Positions 1-6,501 of a stretch of 7,104 nt of DNA are shown piece after piece (within the stretch, counting starts at the first letter, position 1; the number at the start of each line of letters is the position of its first letter). Both the position numbers and the translations under genes were made by a program. The notes under the pieces were generated by a model. It had not been told where the DNA came from. It saw nothing but the letters and a program-made list of their open reading frames with translations, and made no database searches. Source of the stretch: CAYRVF01 sp964427535 (GTDB lineage Bacteria; Chloroflexota; Ktedonobacteria; Ktedonobacterales; JADMIN01); contig CAYRVF010000183.1 of NCBI GenBank assembly GCA_964427535.1, forward strand, positions 1 through 7,104, written 5' to 3'.

Positions 1-34
1 AAGTGCGATGCTCTATCCGTTGAGCTACGGGCGC
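1..34 (-). tRNA. tRNA gene, 5' half (probably tRNA-Arg), cut by window edge
   Basis: The reverse complement begins GCGCCCG (acceptor strand), then U8-A9, a D stem GCUC/GAGC enclosing the loop AACGGAUA, A26, the 5' anticodon strand UCGCA, C32, U33 and U34, where the window ends. This is the normal cloverleaf order with the universal U8, G18-G19 and U33 in place. The GCGCCCGUAGCUCAACGGAUAGAGCAU start is characteristic of bacterial tRNA-Arg, and U34 suggests anticodon UCU. The anticodon itself is outside the window, so the isotype is inferred. The gene lies 10 bp downstream of the HNH gene on the same strand and could be read through from it. Confidence 0.85.
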
Positions 35-44
35 AAAAATGCAA

Positions 45-527
45 TCACCGGAGTCTGTACCATCCGAATTGTTTGGCCGTCCTCCTTCTATGACAGTTTG
101 CGCACACAACGTCACACTTGGCAATCTCTTGCTTCAGCTTGACCAAAGAGTACCCTTCACGACTAAGAGCTGAGACGTCCATCACCTTGTCGCGCAAATG
201 ATCAAACTCCAGCACCACAATGTCCCTCTCGCCACAATCGACACACGAGTTCTCGCGTAGATACTCGATCAAGTACTCCGCGTTGAGCCTACTCTGTTCA
301 GCGTTTCGAACACGTGCTTTCTGAATATACTTTGCTCGATATACCTGGTAATGTGCTCGACCATACCGACGCTGGCAGCTTTTGCACATGGCCTGCCTAG
401 TTCCCCGCAAGCGGCTGCGTATCGCAAAATATTCTATGGGTTGCGCTGGCGGCCCACACTTGGTGCAGATCTTCGTTTCCACGTCACCCTTCCATTTCCC
501 ACACCAGCCAGACGCACTTTTGCGCAA
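45..527 (-). CDS. HNH-type zinc-finger endonuclease-like protein
   Basis: This 160-residue protein resembles the small HNH proteins common in phages and bacterial accessory DNA, which usually nick or cut DNA. The N-terminal half has a putative zinc ribbon made of C21-x2-C24 and C48-x2-C51. A basic, probably helical linker follows (about 55-90). The C-terminal HNH module has C95-x2-C98, the F-D-H motif with H110 as candidate catalytic base, and C142-x2-C145-H146 with N144 in the usual CxNCH context. The start is TTG at 527. It is chosen because AAGGAGGT lies just upstream with a 6-nt spacer after GGAGG, and an in-frame TAA at 531-533 blocks any longer form. A GTG at residue 16 (480-482) behind GGAAGG is a weaker alternative. 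The stop is 10 bp from the 5' end of the tRNA. Lower GC than the other genes (26 of 60 bases in 301-360) suggests transfer. Fold assignment is confident; nuclease activity and target are inferred. Confidence 0.85.
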   Translation of the reverse strand: MRKSASGWCGKWKGDVETKICTKCGPPAQPIEYFAIRSRLRGTRQAMCKSCQRRYGRAHYQVYRAKYIQKARVRNAEQSRLNAEYLIEYLRENSCVDCGERDIVVLEFDHLRDKVMDVSALSREGYSLVKLKQEIAKCDVVCANCHRRRTAKQFGWYRLR

Positions 528-823
528 ATTTTACCTCCTTCAAGCAGGCGTCGCAACCATACCCTCGGTCTGGCAAACAGTCACCGCTCCATATTCTGGC
601 CATTCGCAGCTAGTATGGTACACTGGCCGAGGGCAAGTGTGCTGCGATATGCGACGGTAACGCGGCGCACTGGCCATCTGTGCCCTCCAAGGACTAACAC
701 TAGGCGCGGCCGCGTATTGCTTAGGTCGCGCGAACACGAGCATCAGGCGCTGACGCACCGCATGATGCGGACGAACCACAGGTAACACAACCGGCCAGGC
801 GCCAGTGAAAGAGGATAGAGCAC
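528..823. other. Intergenic region between HNH gene and first membrane-protein gene
   Basis: No convincing gene was found here. The minus-strand part nearest the HNH gene is moderate in GC and holds a short Cys-rich reading frame (484-603) treated as doubtful. A 13-bp palindrome, CCGCAT-G-ATGCGG at 758-770, lies about 55 bp before the plus-strand gene at 824. It could be an operator, but no promoter hexamers at proper spacing were seen around it. The octamer CACTGGCC occurs twice (621-628 and 668-675), which may be chance. Confidence 0.4.
533..540 (-). promoter_or_regulatory. Perfect Shine-Dalgarno deciding a TTG start
   Basis: The minus strand reads AAGGAGGT, then AAAAT, then TTG. GGAGG ends 6 nt before the TTG codon. 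This full anti-16S complement is the strongest ribosome-binding site in the window and is the main reason to accept a TTG start for the HNH gene. Confidence 0.8.
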
Positions 824-1318
824 GTGCGCGGATCGTATCGAGCACTCGGAGTCGTGGCTTGTCTATCGATTGTTACCTATGCCGTGCAGGTGCTGCTCTT
901 TCCAAACGCCAACACATGGTATGGCGTAGCAGCGACCGCTGGATCGAGAGAGGACGTAATTCGCCTGTTATTCACGAGGGTGCTCCTTGGACAGACCGAC
1001 ACATGGCTGGCCGTGGCGGCGGCGGGCATAGCCTGTCTGCTGGCTGGGCAGAGCCGCCGCTGGGGTTGGCTCGTCGCGCTCGTTGTCGCAAGCGTTGTCT
1101 GTGCGTACGTGCCCGCATGCCTGACATATGCGGTGGATTTCGGTATCCTTGGTCGGGGCGGGTACTCAGACCAGTTGAATGCCTCGTTCTACTTCGTGAA
1201 TAATGTGCTGCCGTATTCGTTTGCGCTGCTGCCCGTGCTCGCCCTCGTCTTCGCACTCACCCGCCGCCATATCGAGCCAGAAGCAGAGGAAGTGATATCT
1301 GAGCAGACTCTGCCTTGA
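824..1318 (+). CDS. Four-helix integral membrane protein of unknown function
   Basis: The gene encodes 164 residues that I do not recognise as a named family. Hydrophobic segments lie at about 6-26, 61-75, 81-103 and 128-145. They are separated by a polar loop of about 35 residues (27-60), a short RR-containing turn (78-79) and a second loop at 107-127. The tail after residue 146 starts TRRH and ends in an acidic stretch, which suggests a cytoplasmic C-terminus by the positive-inside rule. No enzymatic motif is visible. The start is GTG at 824, preceded by AGAGGA (810-815) with an 8-nt spacer. A different-frame ATG at 805 lacks a comparable ribosome site. The gene precedes the GT87-like gene on the same strand by about 190 bp, so co-expression is possible but not shown. 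Coding is supported by the membrane pattern and high GC at third positions. Confidence 0.7.
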   Translation: MRGSYRALGVVACLSIVTYAVQVLLFPNANTWYGVAATAGSREDVIRLLFTRVLLGQTDTWLAVAAAGIACLLAGQSRRWGWLVALVVASVVCAYVPACLTYAVDFGILGRGGYSDQLNASFYFVNNVLPYSFALLPVLALVFALTRRHIEPEAEEVISEQTLP

Positions 1319-1509
1319 GAAGTGTCGAAGTCCTGCCGTTGTTGCGCCGCAGACTATCCTCATGTATCGTCCCCTTACCACTAAGGTCACCTTTCCCGGG
1401 CACACACCCTAAAATTGCATGCGCCAGGGAAGAGCGCATACGTTGCCGCAGCCTTGCCGGCGCTACAAACGAACGCGAACAGGGGAGAGTCTTCCCGGAG
1501 GTAATGGGT

Positions 1510-2832
1510 GTGACGACTCCTCGGCGAGCGGCCCTTGTGCAGCCAGGCAAGATCGCGCTGGTCGCGCTCTACCTCGCGGGCTGGGCCGCGCTCAGCGTGC
1601 TGCACCCGCACCCGAGCGATCTGGAGTGGATTTATCTGCCAGCCGCACAGGTGGCTCTCGCCGGGCATCCACTGCACATATACACCATCGGCTTGCGGCA
1701 CGGCTATCCGCTCGCGAACGGCCCCGTCAGCATCGCCGTATTGGCACCCGTCGTCGCGCTCGCGGGCGCGCTCGGCTGGGCGCACAGCATGACACTCACC
1801 CGCCTGCTGGTGATGGCGGCGTTCAGTCTCTTCCCTCTGCTGGCCGCTCGCGAGGCGGTGCATGCCATCGACCGTGTCGCTCCCCAACCGCTGAGGGGCC
1901 CGCGCCGGCTGCTGGTCTACGAGGTCTTCCTGCTCTCGCTCCAGCTGTGGCAGAGCATGATCTATTACGGTCACATCGAGCAGCCGCTGATGCTCTGGCT
2001 CGTGCATCTCGGCATCCGTTTGCTACGAGAAGACCGTCCGCTACGGGCTAGCGCGGTGCTTGGACTGGCTCTGCTCACGCGCACGACGGCGCTTGTGGTG
2101 GTCATTCCGGTCGTGCTGCTGGTGCTGCGGCGCCGCGAGTGGCGAACCGTTGTAATGTTCTGCGGCGCGATCGGCGGCGTGGTCGTCTGCGGCCTGCTCC
2201 CGTTCCTGCTTGCCGACGCGCCGGACGTGCTCTACTCGCTCGTCCGCTTCCACAGCACCGAGCCACTCGTCGGTGGCAACGTGTGGACGCTTCTCGGACA
2301 GACGCCACTCGCCCTGGCCGCACGAGGCTCTGATGGGCTCGTGATACTACTGGCTACCGTGGCGCTGAGTAGTGTCATCCTGCTGAGACGCCCTGCGATG
2401 GCGGTGGGCTCGCGCGAGATGTATGGCCTGCTTGCGGTGTGCAGCCTCTGTCACCCGCTATTCGTCAACATGCTCTGGCCCTACTACCTGCTGGAGGCGT
2501 ACACCTTCGTTGCGCTGTGGTGGCTGCTTGGCATCGGTAGCCTTGCCGACGTGAGCCGCCGCGTCCAGTGGTGGCTGGCGGGCCTACTGCCGCTCGGCGT
2601 AATGCTGGTAGCGCAGGCCCGCCAGCACAGCCTCGCCCTAGAACAAGCCTCCATCACCACACCAGACACCTCAGTCACCAGCGCGGGATGGAATGTCGGT
2701 CCGGCGCTGCTGCTCGTCGCCATTGCCGCCACCCTCGTCTGGCCGCTGCTCGTGAATCGGCGTGACCTACGCCAGGAGCAGCAATCCGAAGACGAGTCCG
2801 TGCGCCAGGTGCTCGCGAGCGATGCCCGATAG
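1510..2832 (+). CDS. Polytopic GT-C glycosyltransferase, GT87/DUF2029-like
   Basis: This protein of about 440 residues has roughly ten hydrophobic segments, for example 14-31, 70-88, 97-113, 182-206, 213-234, 276-292, 354-368 and 396-415, with a longer cluster at 304-343. It fits GT-C fold enzymes that transfer a sugar from a polyprenyl-phosphate donor on the outer membrane face. The first loop carries SDLEW (D37, E39) followed by YLPAAQVALAGHPLHIY, matching the usual acidic motif and AA-x-A-x-L-x-G-x-x-x-x-Y signature. YPLANGP (66-72) stands where the family has YPP. YGHIEQP (153-159) followed by GLALLTRTTALV mirrors the family's GQ-x-D and GL-A-x-x-K-P region. GTG at 1510 is preferred because GGAGG (1497-1501) is 8 nt upstream; ATG at 1504 has only a 2-nt spacer. 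The open frame upstream to 1315 is not membrane-like and is judged non-coding. The tail after 415 is charged. Donor and acceptor are unknown. Confidence 0.75.
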   Translation: MTTPRRAALVQPGKIALVALYLAGWAALSVLHPHPSDLEWIYLPAAQVALAGHPLHIYTIGLRHGYPLANGPVSIAVLAPVVALAGALGWAHSMTLTRLLVMAAFSLFPLLAAREAVHAIDRVAPQPLRGPRRLLVYEVFLLSLQLWQSMIYYGHIEQPLMLWLVHLGIRLLREDRPLRASAVLGLALLTRTTALVVVIPVVLLVLRRREWRTVVMFCGAIGGVVVCGLLPFLLADAPDVLYSLVRFHSTEPLVGGNVWTLLGQTPLALAARGSDGLVILLATVALSSVILLRRPAMAVGSREMYGLLAVCSLCHPLFVNMLWPYYLLEAYTFVALWWLLGIGSLADVSRRVQWWLAGLLPLGVMLVAQARQHSLALEQASITTPDTSVTSAGWNVGPALLLVAIAATLVWPLLVNRRDLRQEQQSEDESVRQVLASDAR

Positions 2833-2849
2833 ACCTCAGTGGAGACAGC

Positions 2850-2891
2850 GAAGCCGCGAATGGATGTCATCGCTGATCCATTCGCGGCTTC
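2850..2891. terminator. Perfect 16-bp hairpin between convergent genes
   Basis: GAAGCCGCGAATGGAT (2850-2865) pairs without mismatch to 2876-2891 across a 10-nt loop. It begins 17 bp after the stop of the GT87-like gene and ends 47 bp before the stop of the convergent minus-strand gene, so it may act on both. There is no T-run on either side, so it is not a classical intrinsic terminator. An mRNA 3'-end stabiliser or a Rho-assisted site is also possible. Confidence 0.55.
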
Positions 2892-2938
2892 CGCGTTCTG
2901 CTGCTGGCGGGCGGAGAGGTGTGCTTCCTCTTTTGGCG

Positions 2939-4648
2939 CTACCAGCCTTGATCGTCGTTAGTGTTTGGTCGTCGCTGCGGCTGGCCCCGGTTTGGCTGAC
3001 TCGGAGGCTGAGGCGGCTCTGGGCGCTGCGACGGCGGATTATAGGGCCCATCGGCGCGCGTCATCCACGGATCATCCCAGCCCCCCTGCTCCGCGAGACC
3101 GTCAGCACCGCGGTGTGGCTGCGACGGCGGCGCGTTCGGCGGACCAAACTGGCTCCCCGTTCCGAACTGCCCTGGCCCCCAGCGATCCTGTGACGGTTGC
3201 TGTGGGTAACCCGACGTCGCGCCCGCCCAGGGGTCCGCCGGTGGACGCATGCCCTGCGCCTGATCTTCGCGAGTGAAGCCATCAAACGCACTGGATGCAC
3301 CAGGGTACTGCGAGAAGCCTTCTTCCGGCTCGCCGGTCCGGCGAATGCCTGTCATCGGGCGCGGCTGCCAGTCTGGACCCGGCCCCCGGTCTGCCTCATC
3401 CCACTGTGCCACGCCGCCCATGCCCGCGCCGCGCATCGTCTCGGTCGGCGTGGGAGCATAGCCGCCGCCTGCGCCTCCCCGGCCGTACTGACCGGGAACA
3501 GCGAAGGGGTCGTGATCACCATACCCTGGCACGGTCGCGGGCACGCGGCCGGTTCCGCCATAGCCGCCGTCAGGCGGGTAGCCGTTGCCGTCGTCGCCAT
3601 CGGGCGGCTCGTTACGGCGGCGCATTACCATGTAGACGATCACGCCCGCCGTCGCGACCAGCACCAGCAGGATGATGACTACCAGCACGATGATCAACGC
3701 GTTCGGCCCGTTCGAGGTGTCACTAGGCGGAGCTGACGCGTGCGTCTGCGCGGCCGCGGTCGCCGTCGGCTGCAGGGTCGCCGTCGCGGTTGGCGCGGCA
3801 CCGACGGTGATCTGTGCCGTCGCCTGCAGCGCAGGGTCCGCGTTCCCCTCACGGGTTGAGTCGGCCGAGATCGTCACCGTGCCTGTGTCCAAGGCGAGCG
3901 GCTGGTACGTGTAGCTAAACGTGCCGTCGCTGCCAGCGGTCTCTGTCGCCAGTGTACGCGGTGCGCCACCCGCGACGCTCGCCTGTAACAAAATGCTCGA
4001 CGCCCCAAAGTAATTCGCGCCCGAGATGGTGACGGACTGCCCAACCTGCACGCTCGACGCGGAGAACGAGAGCACAGGCGAACTACTCGACAGCACAGTG
4101 TATGGCACATACGGTGTCGTCGCGGTGGGCGTACCGGCGTAGTTGACGCAGATATCGTATTGGCTGTTTACGCTCGCGAGCGAGGTAGGCCAGACGAGGG
4201 TGAAGGAGAAGTTGCCGCTCCCGTCGGGCTGCGAGTTGCCGAACTTCGTCGACCACGACGACGGCGCGCCGCACTGGCTGCCGGGCTGTGCGGCCCCTAT
4301 CATCACCTGCCCGTTCGTCCAGTTGCCGCCGCTCACGGTGACGTGCGCGCCAACCGGCCCTTGCCCGGACGACGGGCTCACCAGCGAGAAGGTTCCAGGG
4401 TTCACCGGCGCGGGTGTCGAGGTGGCGGATGGTGTCGCGGTCGGCGAGTCGGTAGCCGCGATGGCGGCGCCAGCACGCGCGACAGGCACGCCGCTCACGC
4501 TGGATGGCGCACCGACGACCGCGCCAAGCGCCAGCAGCACACACGCCAGCAGCGCGGTCCCCAGCGCGCACAGCGCACGCGAGAGCCTCCGGCCCAGGCG
4601 CTTCGGCGTTGTCCGAGGGTCCGGCACGCCTCTCAACCCGGCATTCAT
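2939..4648 (-). CDS. Secreted, membrane-anchored IPT/TIG-like protein with long disordered cytoplasmic tail
   Basis: The product has 569 residues. An N-terminal basic segment (KRLGRRLSR, 16-24) and hydrophobic core (about 26-47) form an export signal, with possible cleavage after ARA (57-59). A Ser/Thr/Pro/Ala linker (60-86) follows. Two beta-rich Ig-like domains come next: about 87-186, with SPSSGQGPVGAHVTVSGGNW and a possible disulfide C126-C167, and about 191-283, with VQVGQSVTISGANY. Both begin like IPT/TIG folds. A second PTATAT-type linker (285-316) leads to one membrane helix (about 317-343) closed by MRRR. The remaining 226 residues are rich in Pro, Gly, Gln, Asp and Trp and have no evident fold. 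Topology is therefore outside domains and an inside tail. The ATG at 4648 is chosen over one 21 codons upstream because GAAGGG lies 6 nt before it and it gives a clean signal peptide. Ligand and role are unknown; adhesion, carbohydrate binding or envelope sensing are possibilities. Confidence 0.75.
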   Translation of the reverse strand: MNAGLRGVPDPRTTPKRLGRRLSRALCALGTALLACVLLALGAVVGAPSSVSGVPVARAGAAIAATDSPTATPSATSTPAPVNPGTFSLVSPSSGQGPVGAHVTVSGGNWTNGQVMIGAAQPGSQCGAPSSWSTKFGNSQPDGSGNFSFTLVWPTSLASVNSQYDICVNYAGTPTATTPYVPYTVLSSSSPVLSFSASSVQVGQSVTISGANYFGASSILLQASVAGGAPRTLATETAGSDGTFSYTYQPLALDTGTVTISADSTREGNADPALQATAQITVGAAPTATATLQPTATAAAQTHASAPPSDTSNGPNALIIVLVVIILLVLVATAGVIVYMVMRRRNEPPDGDDGNGYPPDGGYGGTGRVPATVPGYGDHDPFAVPGQYGRGGAGGGYAPTPTETMRGAGMGGVAQWDEADRGPGPDWQPRPMTGIRRTGEPEEGFSQYPGASSAFDGFTREDQAQGMRPPADPWAGATSGYPQQPSQDRWGPGQFGTGSQFGPPNAPPSQPHRGADGLAEQGGWDDPWMTRADGPYNPPSQRPEPPQPPSQPNRGQPQRRPNTNDDQGW

Positions 4649-4719
4649 GGATAACCCTTCCTTCGTCTTGCTCAGTTGCTCGGCAGCGCGCGTCGCGGCA
4701 TACGAGAGCAACCGGGGCC

Positions 4720-4748
4720 ACTATAGCGGAGGAACCAGTCCTCGTCAA
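4720..4748 (-). promoter_or_regulatory. Sigma70-type promoter for the IPT/TIG-like gene
   Basis: The minus strand reads TTGACG (4743-4748), a spacer of exactly 17 bp, then TATAGT (4720-4725). Both hexamers match the consensus at five of six positions. Transcription would start near 4712, leaving a leader of about 65 nt before ATG 4648. The -35 hexamer and half of the spacer fall inside the 55-bp repeat that borders the assembly gap. Confidence 0.65.
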
Positions 4749-4789
4749 GTGCGATGGCCCCTGTGGCGGCGGTGCCTTGGCGGTGCCTT
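4735..4789. repeat. 55-bp repeat, left copy, adjoining the gap
   Basis: These 55 bases, beginning CCAGTCCTCGTCAAGTGCGA, are identical to 4890-4944. The copy ends exactly at the first N. Its last 22 bases are two perfect tandem copies of GGCGGTGCCTT (4768-4778 and 4779-4789). The identical copies on both gap edges look like an unmerged assembler overlap of k=55, although a real tandem duplication cannot be excluded. Confidence 0.9.
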
Positions 4790-4889
4790 NNNNNNNNNNN
4801 NNNNNNNNNNNNNNNNNNNNNNNNNNNNNNNNNNNNNNNNNNNNNNNNNNNNNNNNNNNNNNNNNNNNNNNNNNNNNNNNNNNNNNNNN
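4790..4889. other. Assembly gap of 100 Ns
   Basis: A run of exactly 100 N, the conventional placeholder for a scaffold gap of unknown size. No sequence information is present. Any reading frame drawn through it is meaningless. Confidence 0.99.
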
Positions 4890-4944
4890 CCAGTCCTCGT
4901 CAAGTGCGATGGCCCCTGTGGCGGCGGTGCCTTGGCGGTGCCTT
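4890..4944. repeat. 55-bp repeat, right copy, adjoining the gap
   Basis: This copy is identical base for base to 4735-4789 and starts at the first base after the Ns. It repeats the TTGACG hexamer on the minus strand (4898-4903) and the 11-bp tandem pair. Unique sequence resumes at 4945. Confidence 0.9.
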
Positions 4945-4998
4945 CGCCCCTCATCAGGACCGGCGGCAAGAGTGAGCTCGCGACGGAGGCGCCCATCT

Positions 4999-5029
4999 TG
5001 CTATATTTTGTATAGTAAGAGAGTACTAC
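4999..5029 (+). promoter_or_regulatory. AT-rich box, possible promoter core for the ene-reductase gene
   Basis: CTATATTTTGTATAG (5001-5015) is a sharp AT-rich island in GC-rich DNA and contains the -10-like hexamers TATATT and TATAGT. It also forms a short inverted repeat, CTATA/TATAG. No good -35 hexamer lies 16-18 bp upstream of either, so the call rests on composition and its position about 120 bp before the start codon. It may instead be an operator. The rest of 4945-5131 shows nothing else I can support. Confidence 0.3.
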
Positions 5030-5131
5030 AGCCAGGCAGTGTTCCAGGAGCTTGCCGGTCCATACTCGCCGGGCATGCCCACGGCGGCGTTTCTCACCAC
5101 CAGCAACGCTTATTAGAGGAGTGTCTCGTAT

Positions 5132-6235
5132 ATGCCGTCTCCCTCCACCCAGCCGCACCTTTTCGCGCCGCTTACAATCCGCGAGATCTCACTGCGCAAC
5201 CGCATCATGGTCTCGCCGATGTGTCAATACTCGGTGGAGCGCCGCGACGGCCGCGCGACCGACTGGCATCTGGTCCATCTCGGCGCGCGTGCGGTCGGCG
5301 GTGCGGGCCTTGTCTGCGCCGAAGCTACCGCCGTCACCCCCGAGGGCCGCATCAGCCCCGAAGACCTGGGCATCTGGAGCGATGAGCATGTCGAGCCACT
5401 CGCGCGCATCACGCGCTTTCTCGCCGAGCACGGCGCGGCTCCGGGTATTCAGCTAGCCCATGCAGGGCGCAAAGCCAGCACCCGCCGGCCATGGGACGGC
5501 GGTGGACCGCTGCCGATGGAGCAGGGCGGCTGGCAGGTCGTCGGGCCGAGTCCGGTGCCTTTCGACGAAGGGTATCAGGTGCCGCATGTGTTGGAGCATG
5601 ACGAGATTCGGGCGATTGTCGACGCTTTCCGTCAGGGCGCACGCCGTTCGCTTGATGCGGGCTTTCAAGTGATCGAGCTGCATGCCGCGCACGGCTACCT
5701 GCTCCATCAGTTCCTCTCGCCTGTCAGCAATCTCCGCGGGGACGAGTACGGCGGCAGCTTCGAGAACCGCATCCGGTTGACCGTCGAGGTGGTGCGCGCG
5801 ATTCGCGAGGTCTGGCCCGCTCGACTGCCGCTCTTCGTCCGCGTCTCGGCGACGGACTGGCTCGAAAAGGTCCCCGGCACGCACGGATGGGACCTGGAGC
5901 AGACCGTCGCGCTCGCCAGCGTGCTGCGCGATGACGGGGTAGACGCATTCGACTGCTCGTCGGGGGGAAATGTCGCGCGCGTCCGCGTTCCCGTGGGCTC
6001 TGGCTATCAGGTGCCGTTCGCGGCGGCCGTGCGGCGCCAGAGCGGTATGCCGTCCATCGCCGTCGGCATGATCAACGCGCCGGAGCAGGCCGACCAGATC
6101 ATCCGCACCGGCGAGGCTGATCTCGTCGCGCTGGCGCGGGCAGAACTGCGCAATCCGAACTGGCCGCTGGCCGCCGCGCGCACGCTCCACGCCGAGGCGC
6201 CCTGGCCTGAGCAGTATGTCCGCGCGCGCGATTAG
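5132..6235 (+). CDS. NADH:flavin oxidoreductase, old yellow enzyme of YqjM/thermophilic-like class
   Basis: This 367-residue FMN-dependent TIM-barrel enzyme is of usual length for the class, which reduces activated C=C bonds (enals, enones, maleimides, nitro compounds) with NAD(P)H in the cytoplasm. The N-terminus has LFAPLTI...RNRIMVSPMCQYS, giving C31 and Y33, equivalent to the redox-tuning Cys26 and Tyr28 of YqjM. GIQLAHAGRK supplies Q107 for FMN. ELHAAHGYLLHQFLSP supplies the substrate-binding pair H184 and H187. GDEYGGSFENR (203-213) is the family signature and R237 (FVRVSATDW) a phosphate-side FMN contact. The C-terminal ARAELRNPNWP region resembles the class's arginine-bearing end. AGAGGAG (5115-5121) lies 10 nt before the ATG, slightly long but the best available site. 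The gene stands alone, divergent from the IPT gene. Its physiological substrate cannot be deduced; xenobiotic or oxidative-stress detoxification is the usual suggestion for the family. Confidence 0.95.
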   Translation: MPSPSTQPHLFAPLTIREISLRNRIMVSPMCQYSVERRDGRATDWHLVHLGARAVGGAGLVCAEATAVTPEGRISPEDLGIWSDEHVEPLARITRFLAEHGAAPGIQLAHAGRKASTRRPWDGGGPLPMEQGGWQVVGPSPVPFDEGYQVPHVLEHDEIRAIVDAFRQGARRSLDAGFQVIELHAAHGYLLHQFLSPVSNLRGDEYGGSFENRIRLTVEVVRAIREVWPARLPLFVRVSATDWLEKVPGTHGWDLEQTVALASVLRDDGVDAFDCSSGGNVARVRVPVGSGYQVPFAAAVRRQSGMPSIAVGMINAPEQADQIIRTGEADLVALARAELRNPNWPLAAARTLHAEAPWPEQYVRARD

Positions 6236-6340
6236 TGCTCATTGCAAGAAACGCTACCCCGTCCGCATGTGCAGTGACGTGCGGCAATCCAAGTAGAGTG
6301 TGGCTAGGGCGTGTCTCCTCACCTTGTACGGGTGTTGACG

Positions 6341-6345
6341 GGAGG
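6341..6345 (+). promoter_or_regulatory. Ribosome-binding site of the transposase remnant
   Basis: GGAGG sits 8 nt before the GTG at 6354, the normal spacing, and fixes the start of the IS5-type reading frame. It shows that the 5' end of the old transposase gene is intact even though the rest is missing. Confidence 0.55.
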
Positions 6346-6353
6346 CGGGGTGT

Positions 6354-6501
6354 GTGTCGCGTCCCCGTGCTCTGTCTGCTGCTGCGTGGGCTCGGATCGC
6401 GCCGTTGATGCCGGTCGCTCCTCGTCGGGGTGGCAGGCCGTTCCAGGATCATCGTCGCCTGGTCGAGGGGATCATCTGCCGGTTCCGGACCGAATCGCCG
6501 T
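6354..6501 (+). pseudogene. IS5-family transposase, N-terminal remnant
   Basis: About 49 codons encode a clear IS5-family N-terminus: LSAAAWARIAPLMP, then a basic RRGGRPFQDHRR segment, then LVEGIICRFRT. In the family this helix-turn-helix region is followed by GSPWRDLP and later by the DDE catalytic domain. Here the frame reads ESPS and homology ends near 6501. The shadow frame runs on to a stop at 6567-6569 without resembling a transposase, so the catalytic domain is absent and the gene is dead. Upstream, CTAG (6304-6307) precedes GGCGTGTCTCC. CTAG fits the YTAR-type target reported for IS5 relatives, so the left insertion end may lie there. No matching right inverted end was found in the window. 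Confidence 0.7.

Noticed and set aside
351..785. Plus-strand open frames across the HNH gene and downstream intergenic region (351-785, 382-660)
   Set aside because: They are antisense to the HNH gene, whose cysteine/histidine motifs and perfect Shine-Dalgarno are compelling. The plus frames show no ribosome site or recognisable domain.
1342..1370. Weak promoter-like TTGCGC-17-TATCGT upstream of the GT87-like gene
   Set aside because: The -35 matches consensus at only three positions and the -10 at four. Such matches are common by chance, so it is not listed as a feature.
1315..1509. N-terminal extension of the GT87-like frame back to 1315
   Set aside because: The upstream 60-odd codons are Arg/Ser/Cys/Pro-rich and not membrane-like, while a proper GGAGG with 8-nt spacing sits before GTG 1510.
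4649..4711. Longer IPT-protein start at ATG 4711
   Set aside because: It would add 21 polar residues before the signal peptide and lies within a couple of bases of the predicted transcription start. ATG 4648 has a well-spaced GAAGGG.
1..4760. Shared AAGTGCGATG between the tRNA edge (1-10) and the 55-bp repeat (4747-4756)
   Set aside because: A single 10-11-base match without extension on either side is plausible by chance and does not suggest an attachment site.
4970..5116. Short plus-strand frame ending in AGPYSPGMPTAAFLTTSNAY before the ene-reductase
   Set aside because: It looks slightly protein-like, but an in-frame TGA closes it at the left just after the gap, it has no start with a ribosome site, and it overlaps the AT-rich box. 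It is more likely leader sequence.
4143..5385. Long open frames running through the Ns (for example 4143-5015 and 4504-5385)
   Set aside because: They exist only because Ns are read as open codons, and they are antisense to the IPT gene or out of frame with the ene-reductase gene.
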